Shown here in pieces: positions 48,608-60,769 of a stretch of DNA of 64,000 nucleotides; position 1 is the stretch's first letter, and each line of letters begins with the position of its first letter. The notes beneath the pieces are model-generated. The model was not told where the DNA came from and did not search any database. It saw only the letters and a list, made by a program, of their open reading frames with translations. The translations under genes and the position numbers were made by a program. The stretch spans positions 70,947,501-71,011,500 of the forward strand of contig CM060831.1 in NCBI GenBank assembly GCA_030762175.1, in the 5' to 3' direction. The DNA comes from Metallyticus violacea (lineage: Eukaryota; Arthropoda; Insecta; Mantodea; Metallyticidae).

Positions 48608-49630
48608 CCAAGTAGATATTTATTTTGACCGGGAATACTTTACTTTGCATTGGTTATCTAAATTAATTGGGTTCGAGAAGTTTGTACCTATATAGTTAAA
48701 TATATTATATTATAATTACAACTCTTATAATCTAGGCATATAGCTAAACATTCCTGATGAACTTTAAACTGTGATAAAGAGCAGATTATAGCAATTAATT
48801 AAATATACCGCGTGATTGTAAAAACACGACAACGTTTAGTTAGATAAAGAACGGGACAATGTTCAGAAATGCAAGGTTTGGGCGCGTGAGACATTAAAGT
48901 ATGACAACGCTTAAGTTATGCACATGGATGTGCGTTCCACTTCTATATATATGTAAAAAAAAAAAAAAAAAAAATCCACCAACCCTAAAAAAGAGCATCA
49001 CATCGTGCATTTAATTACAAAACGGGTTGGATCGTTGATCTGCAACTTGATTAAGATCAATGGCACAACCAGAATTTTTTCTGGTAAGGAGGGGGGGGGG
49101 GAGGAGGATTCAGTTTTATATTTGGAATAATAAGGGGATATAAAAGCATGAATAATCATTTTAACAAAACATGCTAGTTGCTTTATTAATTTTATAAATT
49201 GAATATTGAAAGCACAGAATCCAGGACGAGCCTTTATGTTTTACATAATATATTGAAATATTTAATATTTGAAAAAACAATACAGATATTTTAAATGAAA
49301 AAATATAATTACTACACAAAAGTAATTCTATTCTACATTGTTTAGCATATTTAACAGTGTTTCACAATCCACGTGCCAATAACACATTATAATTTAAAAA
49401 TTAAATCGCGTGATTTTTTTCAATAGTTATTTAACGTCTGCTGTAGTTTCACGCAGGAGCTGCATAAATTAAGCACGATCCTTAACTGATAAGAGTAACT
49501 TTAAAAAAGAATGTTAAATCAAATTATAGCCTTATTAATGAATAATGAATAAATATGTTGTAGTATTAGGGGAACAAAATTAAAATTCTTGCAATTTATA
49601 AGCATCACAAAAGAGAAACCACATTTTAAG

Positions 49631-49631
49631 A

Positions 49632-49670
<39 letters not shown>
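49631..49670. repeat. (ATT)n microsatellite
   Basis: About 13 repeats, on the opposite strand sense to the ones at 48.6 and 56.1 kb. Confidence 0.95.
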
Positions 49671-49671
<1 letters not shown>

Positions 49672-50156
49672 AGATTAAAGGACAAAATGGTATACTGTTA
49701 ATTAAATAAAATATATGACCACTGATAAGCCAAGCTACACCGATTGGATGTTTTTACACATTTTTAAATGTAGCCATGTTTATGAACTGAGCCGTTGATA
49801 TCATCTTTACATTCGTTAAAATAGAGAAAAATAACACAAAGTTTCGAGAGATGTTCATATGCTTCAATAAAACCAAAACATGTTACTATTTGAAAACAAT
49901 TACAATGTAACACGCAAATATACCCAATAAACAATTGACTGTATCATCGGTTTTCATTGGCTTTAAAATTTAATGTAAATATTGTTGTAGTAAAAACATA
50001 ACGCAAACGCTTTTTCTGAATATTATTACAGAGCTCTCTTATATGCAAATATAATTCTCAAACACATATTAGATTAATATTTCACATTTTCTATCTTCAC
50101 GACGATACTTTTTTTAAATGTAAAACATATGCTTGGCTATAAATACACTTTATATG

Positions 50157-51577
50157 CTGAATTAATTTGTCTTTTTATTTTAAAAGTATACACAGAAAAT
50201 TAAACGCACAACCGCTTTTTAAATTTCGGTTTTCAATTAGGTATACCCCTACTCCTCCTAATGGTCAAATTTCCCTAATTTTCAGAAACTAATTTTTCAT
50301 ATTTTATTTAAAAAGTATATACAGAATTTTATTGTGAAGAAACAAATATTAGTGCCGCTAGAGCGGGTTTTAAATTTTGAGTTTCAGGTAAACCCCCACT
50401 TCTAATGACCCTATTTCCCTGATTTTCAGAAACTATTTTTCTTATTCAATTTAAATGGTGTATAGAGATTTCGTTGCGACAAAACACACACGCGCGCGCA
50501 CACACACACATAATATAAATGAAGAATAATGTAATTCTATTAACAATGTAATAAATTAACAATAATCAGAAAAGCAGAAACGGACTATGAATAGAAGGAG
50601 AACTCTAGTAGTTCGAAATATAGCGATTGCAAATTTGTGACCTTTTCTTAGTGTTTTATCCGTTTCTGCTTTTCTATATATATGCCACTAGAGTGATTTT
50701 TAATTATTGTCTTCAGGTAAACTCCCCCCCCCCCCCGATTTCCCTGCTTTAATTATTTTTCTTATTTTATTTAGATGGTATATAAGGAGTTTCGTTACGT
50801 AAAAGCAAATGTTGGTATCGTTAGAGTAATTTTTAAATTTTGAATTTCAGATAAATCCCCACTCCTGATAATCTTATTTCACTGATTTGCAGAAACTGTT
50901 TTTCTTATTTGATTTAAATGATATAAGCCAGTTTTGTTGTGAAAAAACAATTGTTGGAACTACTAGATATTTTAATTTGGGGTTTCAGGTAAACCCCCAA
51001 ATGGTGCAATTTCCCTGATTTTCAGAAACTATTTTTCTTATTCGATTTTAAATTGTGTTTAGGGAGTTTCCTTGCGAAAACCATACTAATGCCAAAAGAG
51101 CGATTTTTAAATCTTGGGTTTCAGATAAACACCCCACTCTCCTAGCAGTCCGATTTCATTGATTTTCAGAAATCGTTTTTTTTTTTTTTTTTCTTTTTTA
51201 TTTCAATGGCATATATAGAGTTTCCTTAAATAATTTAAAATTTCGGCTGCTAGAGCAATTTTTAAATTTCACTTTAATCTCCACCATTTACCCAATACAC
51301 CACACTCCTAATAGCCCGATTGCCCTGGTTTTCGGAAACTACTTTTATCAAATTATTTTAAAAGAATTTACATAGTTTCATTGAGAATAAGGAAAATTGC
51401 GGTTGCTAGAGTAATTTTAACTCTCTCTTTTTTGCTTCTCCATTTTTAGGTTAACTCCAACCCCAATGGTCCAATTTTGCTGATTAATGAACTCAACGAA
51501 TCGTTTGTTGTTTAATGGTTATATGCCAATTTTCGTGAGAAAAAGAAGAAGAAAAAAAAAAGCGTCCGCTAGAGCGC
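50157..51577 (+). repeat. Satellite array, left arm of an inverted pair
   Basis: About eight degenerate units of roughly 150 bp. The consensus order is CGCTAGAGCGATTTTTAAATTT, GGTTTCAGGTAAACCCCCAC, AATGGTCC, ATTTCCCTGATTTTCAGAAA, CTATTTTTCTTATT, TTTAAATGGTATATA, GAGTTTCGTTGCG. The outer boundary reads GAATTAATTTGTC, and the inner boundary unit has CCCCAATGGTCCAATTTTGC. Both recur, inverted, in the array at 55490-56094. One unit carries a mini-MITE and a (CA)n/(CG)n run. No open frame. Confidence 0.85.
50568..50675. mobile_element. Mini-MITE with 17-bp perfect terminal inverted repeats
   Basis: AGAAAAGCAGAAACGGA and its exact complement bound a 108-bp segment that interrupts the satellite periodicity. 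No coding capacity. Target duplication not resolved. Confidence 0.6.
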
Positions 51578-51581
51578 CAAC

Positions 51582-51884
51582 TTTTTTTTTTTTTGAATGA
51601 TTTATTTATGGACACTGTTTAACAGCTCAGGTCATCAGCGTCCCATTCAACTCGGGGCGTGAAACGGCCAACAAATTTTGCTCAGAGGCCTCTCTTTCAG
51701 GCTTGAGGTTCTTTTTCGTGTCGTAAATGTACGACACGGGACCCACGCCTTTACTTCCCTTCCGAAGGAAGCCATACTTAGGATTTTTACGCCCCGAAAA
51801 AATCCATCGGTCCTGGCCGGGTTCAAACCCGCGATCGTGGGTTTAGGAGGCAAGTATGGTAACCACTACACCACCAGGACCGAG
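51582..51884 (-). mobile_element. SINE family B, full length, at the inner edge of the left satellite array
   Basis: The minus strand reads the complete head GGTCCTGGTGGTGTAGTGG, CTCCTAAACCC, a B box mutated to GGTTTGAACCC, the full body and CATAAATAAATCATTCA plus an A-rich tail. AGAGCGC flanks both ends (51571-51577 and 51885-51891). The target lay in the satellite's CTAGAGCG motif, so the SINE is younger than the array. Confidence 0.92.
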
Positions 51885-51891
51885 AGAGCGC

Positions 51892-54470
51892 TACCGAACG
51901 CACACAAACACACACATATATCGGAACCGCAATAGCTTACATTCTTTCGGAATTCGCTAATAGCAAATTCATCCAATTCGTTCTCGCTTGTGGAGCTTCC
52001 GAGGCAAGCTTTTATGCACTTGAGAGTGGAAAATGAATCGTTCACTGGAAACTGTGCTTATGAGGTTGCTAGAATCTTCAATTTTTCTTACTGCTGAAAA
52101 TAGTACTGAGTTACAAGTGGGTAGGAGACAGAAGTTATGCAGTAAGTCCTTACGAGTCAAGAGGTTATTTTTAAGCTGGCTGCAGAAATTTACCAAAAAA
52201 TGGAATATAAAGGGAAATTCAATAGTATTCTTCCTCAGTGGCCACAGGAGTATTACATCCGGTGTCTGATTGACTGTACATCTTGGAATGTTTATATTCA
52301 TATACCAATTTCTACTTAGATTGTAGGAAACTCTGTAATAGCATTAGTACGAAACAATCCTATAGTTCCTTCCCCCCCCCCTCCGAAGAATTTCACTCTC
52401 TGAATATATCCGTTCGATAACGTCCTTCGCTGTGATGTTACAGGAGTCTCTAGATGGCACCGTGAACTTGCACAACATGCATGTGTGGGCAGAAGAAAAC
52501 TGAAAAGAGCAAGTAACCCACAGTAATTAACAGAGATTGTGTTAACGTATAGGCTGGAGCAAGACCTTATCGCACGGATCCATGCAGCCTGTAAAATACT
52601 TTGCAACCTACCTCTTCACAGTCCGTGATCTCATTAGAGGTGGATAATGCAACTCCTTGTGGAACGCATATCCGAAGCGTTGTTATTCTTTGACACCCCA
52701 CAGCGTCCAAATCCTGTATAAAATGTAGTGGTTGTAATTGCTATAAGAAAGGTAATGAAAATTTAATCGAATAAAAACATGACATAAAATTAATAAAATA
52801 CACTTAATAATTTTGTATAGCCTATCTTTAGTACCATATAGATGAAACGGAGATATAGTAAATTTAGTAAGATATTTAAGTTGCTGTTCATATCAACATC
52901 AGAAAAACACATTTCTCTCTTCAGCAGTGGTCGGTAGACCGGCATTTTTACTTCATCATTTTTATCACTTCTACGCTTTTGGGTCCCCCCTAGCCTCTCC
53001 CCAATACTTTGACGATTCTCGCAGCTTTAAAACGTTTATTATTCAATTCATGAAGAGTGTAATTTTTAAGACAGTTGAATTACGTGATCTATGTGTGGCG
53101 ACTCGTGGTCTAAACCACAGGGGAAGCTCTTTCCACATAATATGTCATGCTACTTTAAGTTATTTCAATAGTATTCTGATTCTTCACGAGCTGTTTAATT
53201 GCAGCGCGCACTTGAGATGTTGAAAATCTTAATGTTTATGCAATGACCGGTTGTTATTAAATATGTCACAACAACCACCATTCCAACAGTTTTATTTTAT
53301 TTATTTATTTATTTATTTATTAATTTTTTTAATTCCAAGTAACAGAAAACGTCAACAAAAAGTCTCTGCAAGTAAGAACTACAGTTCAGCCACTTATTTA
53401 CTATATCACGACCTTTTAAAATGTCTGTTGTAGCATTCACATTTCCACTATTTGCGCTGACATATGGCTTTGGTATGTCCGTTAGTAACGCATCTCTTTT
53501 ATCGCCCTCAGTCCACCGTGAAAGTGGTGTTTGTACCACACTACACATTATACCATTGTGTGGATTCATCGCAAATCACTAACAAGTTTTTAAAAAAAAT
53601 AAGTTATGACGAGGCTTTAATTCCACACAACTCACAGCAGCCATCTTAAATGCACCAATAACCACTCTATACAACTGTTTTCACACACTACACGGAAGTA
53701 ACCAAACGATGTTTGAGGACGAAAAAATCCCAAACTCAAGGGTAAGTTGGTTTGCAAAGGTTTGAAAACGGTTTCAAGTGTCAATGAACCACTAAATAGC
53801 CTCTACAAGGGACTTTTCTCCCCCAAACAATTCAGAGCAATAGCTTCACTATAGCCTCGAAGCAGGTGGTATAACAGCAGGCATCAGCCCAAGCTTTATT
53901 TAGTTGTCATGGCAACCAGAGCAGAAAATAGCAGCATCGGCCTTACATCTGCATTTGGACAAGCGTCTTTACGCCTTGAAAGAAAGGAAGCCTTTCGTTC
54001 GCTAATCCCCTTCCCTTGCCAGAGCAATGTTTCATTTTCTCTGTTTCTTTCGCGATAACTTCTTCAGGACTAACAACTTTCGCGCTTCTCATAGTGACCC
54101 CCCCCAAAAAAAAAGTTCCCCCTATGAATACTAGGATATTTGAAAATAAAAGCAATAAAATATCAACCAAAGTTATGTTCAAATGTTTCTTGTTAGAAAA
54201 CAAGTGAAGCGGCGTTTCACTAACTTTACCTGAAGAACCGGCTATGGCAGCATGTGAGGTAAATATTGGGTTTGGCAAGTTTTAACTCTAAATTCATTAA
54301 TAAAAGGCACTTATTGTTTATTTTATGATACAGATTAGTTCATAGTATTCAAGAAAAGTGTCAGTTCCATGTAGTATGTCATTGAACATGCTTGCTGATT
54401 CAACATTTACTTTTATAATTTTTCATTCGCATGTACTTTAGCTCTGGGTAATTATTAATTGCATTGACGA
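51892..54470. other. Interior between the inverted satellite arrays, no recognised transposase
   Basis: Frames of 78-111 codons occur: 52033-52269 plus, 51969-52301 minus, and 53943-54278 minus, whose latter half reads SAKVVSPEEVIAKETEKM. None matches a family I recognise. An (ATTT)n run lies at 53291-53321. The 53640-54290 part is less AT-rich and could be a promoter or first-exon region, without firm support. Confidence 0.4.
53291..53321. repeat. (ATTT)n microsatellite
   Basis: TTTTATTTTATTTATTTATT continuing to about 53321. Confidence 0.85.
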
Positions 54471-54738
54471 GAGTCCGCCACGAGTAGCCGAGGTCGTTAA
54501 TTCACGGACTCGTGAGCGGGAGGAGTGGGGTTCGAAACCCGCCAGGACTGTCCTCCCTGACTGAGATTTTTTCCAGGTTTTGCTCAGTCCTCATAAATGG
54601 CAAATGTCGACGAGGCACCCTAAACTTAGGCCTCGTTTCCTCTTTTAAAAATAAATCCTTTCTCAACACATCATTTCATCTCATGTATCATCAGTGTCCA
54701 TCGCCTGTGGTGTAGCAAAAAACGGGCGTTAAAAGCTA
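54471..54738 (+). mobile_element. SINE family A, copy 3 (long form)
   Basis: Head GAGTAGCCGAGGTCGTTAA (A box), GACTCGTGAGCGGGAGG, B box GGTTCGAAACC at 54529-54539, CTGTCCTCCCTGACTGAG, the long body including CACCCTAAACTTAGGCC and TCATTTCATCTCATGTATCA, and the end AACGGGCGTTAAAAG. The most complete family A member here. Confidence 0.9.
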
Positions 54739-55041
54739 TTCATTTTTTAACTGTCGAGAACAGTAATAAAATTTATCAAATCCGAAACACACAATATTTC
54801 ATTCACTGTCATCGTGATCACTTAATGCCGATTTCAAGACCCCACAGAATTTAACACAATTATATAATCCTATCAACTAATCTCAGCAGCTTTCCAATTA
54901 GCATTAAGCTTAGTACTATTATCCACTCGATCTAACGTGTGAAGTTGAATGTACTCATTCTTGTGGGCACGTTCCTATGTTTAATTTGTCGAATATATGG
55001 GCAAGTTTACTAAAACTATATTTGTTCAAGCATTTGGAATC

Positions 55042-55285
55042 AAGATCGCGGGTTCAATCTCGGCCAGGATCGATGGATATTTTCGGGCGTAAATATTGTA
55101 AGTATGGCTTCCTTCAGAAGTGAAATAAAGTTGTGGGTACCGTGTTGTAGATTTGTGGCACGTAAAAGAGCCTCAAGCCTGAAAGAAGAGGCCTCTGAGC
55201 AAAATTTATTGGTCGTTTCACATTCCGAATTGAATGGGACGCTGATGACCTGAGTTAAAAGAGTGTCCGTAAATAAATCTAATAA
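55042..55285 (+). mobile_element. SINE family B, 5'-truncated
   Basis: Starts in the T-arm region (AAGATCGCGGGTTCAATCTC), runs through the body with several changes (GGGACGCTGATGACCTGAG, then a deletion giving TTAAAAGAGTGTCC) and ends ATAAATAAATAAC-like. The promoter's A box is missing. Confidence 0.88.
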
Positions 55286-55489
55286 ATAACGAACTAAATA
55301 TCAAATAAGGAAACAAAACAGTGATTTATTTTGCCCACTATAACCATTTATTAGCGAATACCGAAGGAATATATTGTGGTTGTACCCGTGAAACATCTAC
55401 ATTGATTTTTTTTGTGCTGTTGTACCAATGGAACGATTTTTGAATACTTTTTCTAAAAATTTCCACCAATCCGTACTAGGCACCTACAA

Positions 55490-56094
55490 TGATTTTGTTT
55501 TTTCTCAACGAAACTCTGCCTGTAATCATCAATTAACAAACGGTTCGTCGAATTCATTAACCAGCAAAATTAGACCATTGGGGATGATGGTTACCCTAAA
55601 GTAACATTAAAAAAAAAATGGTTCTAACGTCCGCAATTTTTTGTTTATTCTCAATGAAACTCAGCAAATTTCTTTAAAATAAAATAATAAAAATGTAGTT
55701 TCCGAAAATCGGGCAATCGGGTCATTAGGAGTAGGGGTATACCTGAAAAATGAGTGGGGTAAAGCGAAATTTAAAATCGCTCTAGTGACCGCAAATTAAT
55801 TTTTTTTACAAATGTAACTCGGTAAATGCCATTTAATAAAGTAAAAGAACAACAGTTTCTGAAATTCAGTGTTATTACCTGTAACCCAAAAAATAAAATA
55901 ATGGCATTAATATATGTCTTTTTTTCGCAGCGAAACTCTGTATATACCATTTAAATAGAACAAGAAACATAGTTTCTGAAAATCAGGGAAATCGGACTAT
56001 GAGGAGAGGGATATACTTGAAAACCGAAATTTTAAAAGCGCTCGTGTTTAATTTTCTCTATAATGTTTTAAAATAAAAGGACAAATTAATTCGG
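55490..56094 (-). repeat. Satellite array, right arm of the inverted pair
   Basis: Same satellite as 50157-51577 on the other strand, about four units: AGTTTCTGAAAATCAGGGAAATC, GGTATACCTGAAAAATGAGT, AAATCGCTCTAGTGACCGC. The outer end (GACAAATTAATTC) and the inner unit (GACCATTGGGGAT with TTAACAAACGGTTCGTCGAA) are the complements of the left array's outer and inner ends. The array is shorter and diverged from the left one. Confidence 0.85.
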
Positions 56095-56112
56095 CAGACC
56101 TTACGCTCTACC

Positions 56113-56113
56113 A

Positions 56114-56191
<78 letters not shown>
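56113..56191. repeat. (AAT)n microsatellite, long
   Basis: About 25 repeats directly outside the right satellite array; the longest simple repeat in the window. Confidence 0.95.
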
Positions 56192-56192
<1 letters not shown>

Positions 56193-56391
56193 TTTCACTG
56201 ATAATATTACAATCATAACAAACAGCAACTAGAACGATATTTGTACACATATAAACACAAGTAAAACATGAAAAAAAAAAAAAATAATAAATGTGTGCTA
56301 ATACATAATAATATGGATAGTGAAAATTAAAATTGAAAAACTATTACTGTAAGAATAAGAATAAAATAAAGAGCAATAATGCAACAAGCAG

Positions 56392-56510
56392 ATTTACTTC
56401 CCTTCCGAAGGAACCCGTATTTAGAATTTTTACGCCCGAAAAAATTCATCGACCCTAGCCGTTTGAACTCGCGATCTTGGGTCTACGAGGCAAGTAGGGT
56501 TACTAACAGG
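56392..56510 (-). mobile_element. SINE family B, head-only fragment
   Basis: The minus strand shows the tRNA-like head with a degraded B box (AGTTCAAACGG), then TTTTTACGCCCGAAAAAATT on the plus strand, and TTTACTTCCCTTCCGAAGG, stopping there. The 3' two thirds are missing, unlike the other truncated copies. Confidence 0.8.
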
Positions 56511-57757
56511 ACAGACAATAATACTATCAAGCATATAGGAATATTTATGATAGTAATAACAATAAAAATGTTTCATTTCTACAGCGGGATAAAACAAATA
56601 AATATCTGTATTGTAACATGAGTATTCTGAAGCTAGGGTAATCTATTATTTTTAATAATGTTAAATAATTTTTTATGAAATGCTCCTAAAGTTTAGCAGT
56701 CCCTGACATCCCAGAGACGGGCAGTGGTTACAGTGAATGAGTAAAGTGATGTTCGGTGCAATGTAATAATAGTATGTGCTGGGTTTCACGGCATATGTTA
56801 AGGCTATGAGAGAAAGATAGATTCTGAAAACGAGAATATAGAAAAATGAAGAAGAGCATGCATACTTTTGAAAAACAGTGCTACACAATGGATATATCTT
56901 CGGTCTTTAAAGCGGAACCTACACAGCATATCGAGGATGGATGTCACAAGGTCAAACAAACGCACATCGCAGATACAACTTACGCGCATATTATGAAACA
57001 TGTAGTAGTTTTTGTGTTAGGTTAGAGTTTGAATCTGTTAGCACAAAGTCGCATTAGTCGAAATGAGGCATCACCAGGGATTGCGCCAATATCTTTTATA
57101 AGGTTCAGGGTAGGGGCACATTTAATGTTTTAAAGGTGTGAATTAGAGATCTTACTTTCCTGCAGTTTCAGTAACATGATTTTCCCAACACAGATTACTG
57201 TTACTTCTAAGTTAGGAATATGAGTATATTCTACACACTTCACATACATTACATCTGCAACTTATTATATAAACCAGAAGAACACAACACGTGCTATTAT
57301 TTTACTGATCGCCGCATTTTATTACATTCTAAGCATTCGGTATTTCACCGGGTAAGTCGAGAATTCCTCATCCAAGACCGCATTTTCCATATCTCCTCGG
57401 CAAAGCTCACAGTACCTATGTGCCCTACCTAACGCATTTCTCCCACTGGAAGTAACGTCATTTTCCATTGACATCAGTTTTGGAGCACAACAGACTTAAA
57501 TAACGTGAAGTAATTTTATAATTTTTTTTTACTAAAATACTATGGGCCATAGAAAGATAAACTTAATTCAGTGGAACTGTTACTCTTGTGCTCCTTTAGG
57601 AGATCCGTGACGGAAAAATCTTTTAAACGAGGTCCACTATACTTATGGGCACAACCAAAAATTACCTTTCTCAACAATTTATGAAATAAAATTACATAAA
57701 TAGAAAAGGATATGCTTAAACTGCATATCATTGATGTCTATACATTTTTTATCTCTC
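56511..57757. other. No gene recognised
   Basis: AT-rich. A GTTAGGTTAG motif occurs near 57016. Frames of 60-71 codons look like chance. Confidence 0.5.
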
Positions 57758-57769
57758 TTAAGAATCCAC

Positions 57770-58034
57770 TTACCATACTTACCTCCTACTCCCAAGATCG
57801 CGGGTTCGAAGTCGGTCAGGACCGATGGATTTTTTCGGGGCGTAAAAATCCTAAGTATGGGAAGGGAAGTAAAGCCGTGGGTCCCGTGTCGTACATTTGC
57901 GGCATGAAAAAGAACCTCAAGCCTGAACGAGAGGCCTCTTATCAAAATTTGTCGACCGTTTCACGCCCTGAGTTGAATGGGACGTTGATGGCCTCAGATG
58001 TTAAAGAGCGTCCATAAATAAATCAAACAAAACA
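57770..58034 (+). mobile_element. SINE family B, 5'-truncated with perfect target duplication
   Basis: Begins TTACCATACTTACCTCCTAC, so most of the A-box arm is missing. B box is near intact (GGTTCGAAGTC). A 12-bp internal deletion removes CTTCCTTCGGAA-like sequence. Ends ATAAATAAATCAAACAAAAC. TTAAGAATCCAC flanks at 57758-57769 and 58035-58046, a perfect 12-bp duplication showing that truncation happened at insertion. Confidence 0.93.
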
Positions 58035-58046
58035 TTAAGAATCCAC

Positions 58047-59697
58047 AATTTGCTTTAATTTCCAATGAGAAATGAAGGCAGTAGTTGATGGGTGTTATTT
58101 TTCAGTTCCTGCGAGGCCTTTTAGTAAACGTCTTTGCTCAAGTAGTACATGAACTGGTTCTGTCAGTACGTATGAATCATTAATCCTCTTTATGGAATAG
58201 AAAATATATGTTGAGCCACAATACACTTTTCAACTAATGTACACCTTACCACACATCAGTCCACTGCTGTTAAGTAACTAGCGTGAACTGCGTGTTAAAC
58301 ACTTAGTATATGCCACGCTACTGGTCAATACTTGAATGGCTCACCCAGTACAATTTTTAAACTAAGCCTACTTGGACATAGACTTGTGACAATTTTTAGA
58401 AGCAATTCAATACTTGAGCAGGATTATTTCTTGTGACTGAGCTAGTTGTAGACATTTACTTGAAACAAATGCGTTCAACACGCTAATGTCCTTTTGCAAT
58501 AGAGGTATAGTAGATTGGCTATCTTCGCTAGAGCAGACCATGCTTAACTATTGCAACACTGCGGCACAAACGACATAGAGACTGCATGTAAACATAGGAA
58601 ACGCATTGCTAACTAACGAAATAATACATAATGTTCTATTTCTGCTGCCAGGCGACACTATTGCGTTCGATAATGCAACTCGCTAATTTAAAACTTAGCC
58701 TAGGGATTATACGTTTTAACATTTTATTAGATCAAACGAGTGCAGGATTAACGACCTTAAAAACAAATAATAAATAGGCTATGTTTAAGTTAGACAAATT
58801 GTTTGTAATAATGAATAAGTTGATAGGTTAGGTTATGTTATGTTAGGTGTCATTAAAGACGAATCAACGTTCCAGGAAAAAGTAACTTTAGTACACGGTA
58901 ATTTTTTTTGCTACATGTAAGTACATTTATCCCCGTTACAAATACATTTTTAAGTAACTTTCTGTATGATGTTTCATTTTTTTCTAACTTATTATTATTT
59001 TTAAGCGCTTTTAACCACCTATTGACCTACCCTCTTACTTCATCCCACTACTATGTTCTGAATAACTGCTCCCCTCATCTTCTTCTAGAGCAAAACGCAC
59101 CGCAAAATACAAAATGGCCTCATAAAATACATTATTCCCAAAATTCCTCTAGAGTTAGACATTTAACACAATTTATAAAAAAAATATCACTCATAATATT
59201 AACATTTTTATTAACGGTATTTTAACGTTCGTTTGTCATAGGCACCGTTTGCATTCCAAAAAACTCATCTTTCTACTTACATTTAACACTTGTAGTAAGA
59301 ATTGTACATTAAAGTTTATGGTCAAAGTAAAAAGTTTTGAACCGGAGAATGAGGTAGAAGTATAACTTGCACTTGGCTTTGAATAATCTTGAGCTAATAC
59401 TTAAAACAAGCGTTGCTTTGATTTAATATTTTACAGTGAGGTTATTTAAGCTACGGGCCAACTGAGCGCGGTTGCTAACTGGGGAAATGCAGCCCCCGCA
59501 ATCGCAAAACGGGAAATAGACGCCGCGCGTAAAATCAATATTTTATTTTAGTTTTTATATGTTTACAGAAAACAAAACGATATATTTAAAAATGAAAATA
59601 ATAAATACTAACCTTGGCTATAAGAGATGTTGAAAATGATGCCCCTCAGCGGCAATATTGCCAGCATCTGCGTAGGAAACTACTATATTTAATCTCA
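58047..59697. other. No gene recognised; TTAGG-like run
   Basis: Around 58822 the sequence reads GATAGGTTAGGTTATGTTAT and continues GTTAGG, a short degenerate TTAGG-type run as common in insect genomes. A CpG-containing patch lies at 59455-59530. A 105-codon plus frame (58908-59225) is AT-driven and matches nothing known to me. Confidence 0.5.
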
Positions 59698-59885
59698 ATT
59701 TTTTTCCCCCATAAGAACTCGGCTGTTCGGAACACGTTTCTTGGTATCGCTAGATCCTGTTAATAACTTGTGAACATTTTCTGTATCTGGCACAAGACTG
59801 CCAAAATACATTATTGCAAGTTACCTTATCACTTCTCTGTAAGAAACCATTTTTACATATGTATCATAGATAAAACCCCGCTCTT
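59698..59885 (-). mobile_element. End fragment of the DUF4817-group transposon
   Basis: Similar to 32975-33180: CATAAGAACTCGGCTGTTCG, GATCCTGTT, ACCTTATCACTTCTCTG and TTTTTACATATGTAT align in order, at roughly 75% by eye. No coding part is attached. Confidence 0.6.
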
Positions 59886-60769
59886 TAATATTATATTTAT
59901 GTAGTGGCATAAATATAATACAACATGCATTATACAGTCTTGACTACTGGCTTCTTACACTACGCAGTCGCATTCTGCCGGCCGTAACTCAGATCACTTC
60001 ACTGTACTTCAAATAAACAACTGTTGATCGTCAACACTTTCTTTGTATTACGAGCCATATAAGAATGACTTGGTGCGTTATCTTGTGCTGATTTAGATAG
60101 TTGTTTACTTGCAGTATTAATTTAGAAAGCGATTAAGTCATAGAAATCAATAACACGAAGAATATCAACGGGGGAAAAGCAACACACTGCTCATTGTAGA
60201 GGAAATCTGAATGGCGCCAGAAACGGTTGCAAGCAGTACAATCTTTTAACTTTACAAATTTAACTAATTTCTGACTCACACTTTTGTTTCAGTTCGAAGT
60301 TGTGCTTGTTTAGCTAAGCACAAATCTTTAATTTTTGATTTCAACTGACTTAATTTTAGTGTTAAATTGGGACCAGCATTCAACTTATTTCTTTACTTGC
60401 TTTTTTTTATATAAATTAGAGTTGAAAATGCACATTCTCAAAGGTAAACAACAGTCACAAACACACACACACATAGAGATTTTTCTGAGACCATCGAATA
60501 TTCCGTCGCATGATAGCTCGATCAATTTGTCTTTCTCGGAAGGAGTTACGGTTTCTATCTGATAAGGTGTCAGTAATAGAAAACGGGTCTCTAGTCCAAA
60601 GTTCTGATTTCAAGTAATTACACATTGAAATCTAATATGTCGCTCCCAAGGTGTTCCTTACTGTTCACTGCCAGTTCTCAATGAAGAGAAATTTCATTTT
60701 AACTTAAGAAAGCACAAATAATGTGTTTCCAATATTAATTTATGTTTTCATGAAGCTTGGTGTTTTCTC
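59886..60769. other. No gene recognised
   Basis: AT-rich, with ATATTATATTTATGT and its near-inverse around 59895. Nothing else identified. Confidence 0.45.

Larger units (their letters stand above)
47701..50156. other. AT-rich stretch with microsatellites, no gene recognised
   Basis: Contains the (AAT)n at 48559-48607, a 17-base A run at 48957, poly-G near 49091 and (ATT)n at 49631-49670. The 105-codon frame at 48378-48695 is largely a translation of the AAT repeat (poly-Ile) and is rejected. Confidence 0.5.

Noticed and set aside
48378..48695. 105-codon plus-strand frame
   Set aside because: Its core is poly-Ile from the AAT microsatellite.
50157..51577. CRISPR-like spaced repeats
   Set aside because: Units are diverged satellite repeats with no unique spacers, in a eukaryotic genome.
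53943..54278. 111-codon minus-strand frame with VVSPEEVIAKETEKM and a nearby GTAAGG
   Set aside because: Looks partly protein-like but includes low-complexity poly-G translation and has no recognised family; noted in the interior description only.
58815..58852. Interstitial telomere repeat
   Set aside because: Only a few degenerate TTAGG-like units, common in insect DNA; not a telomere array.
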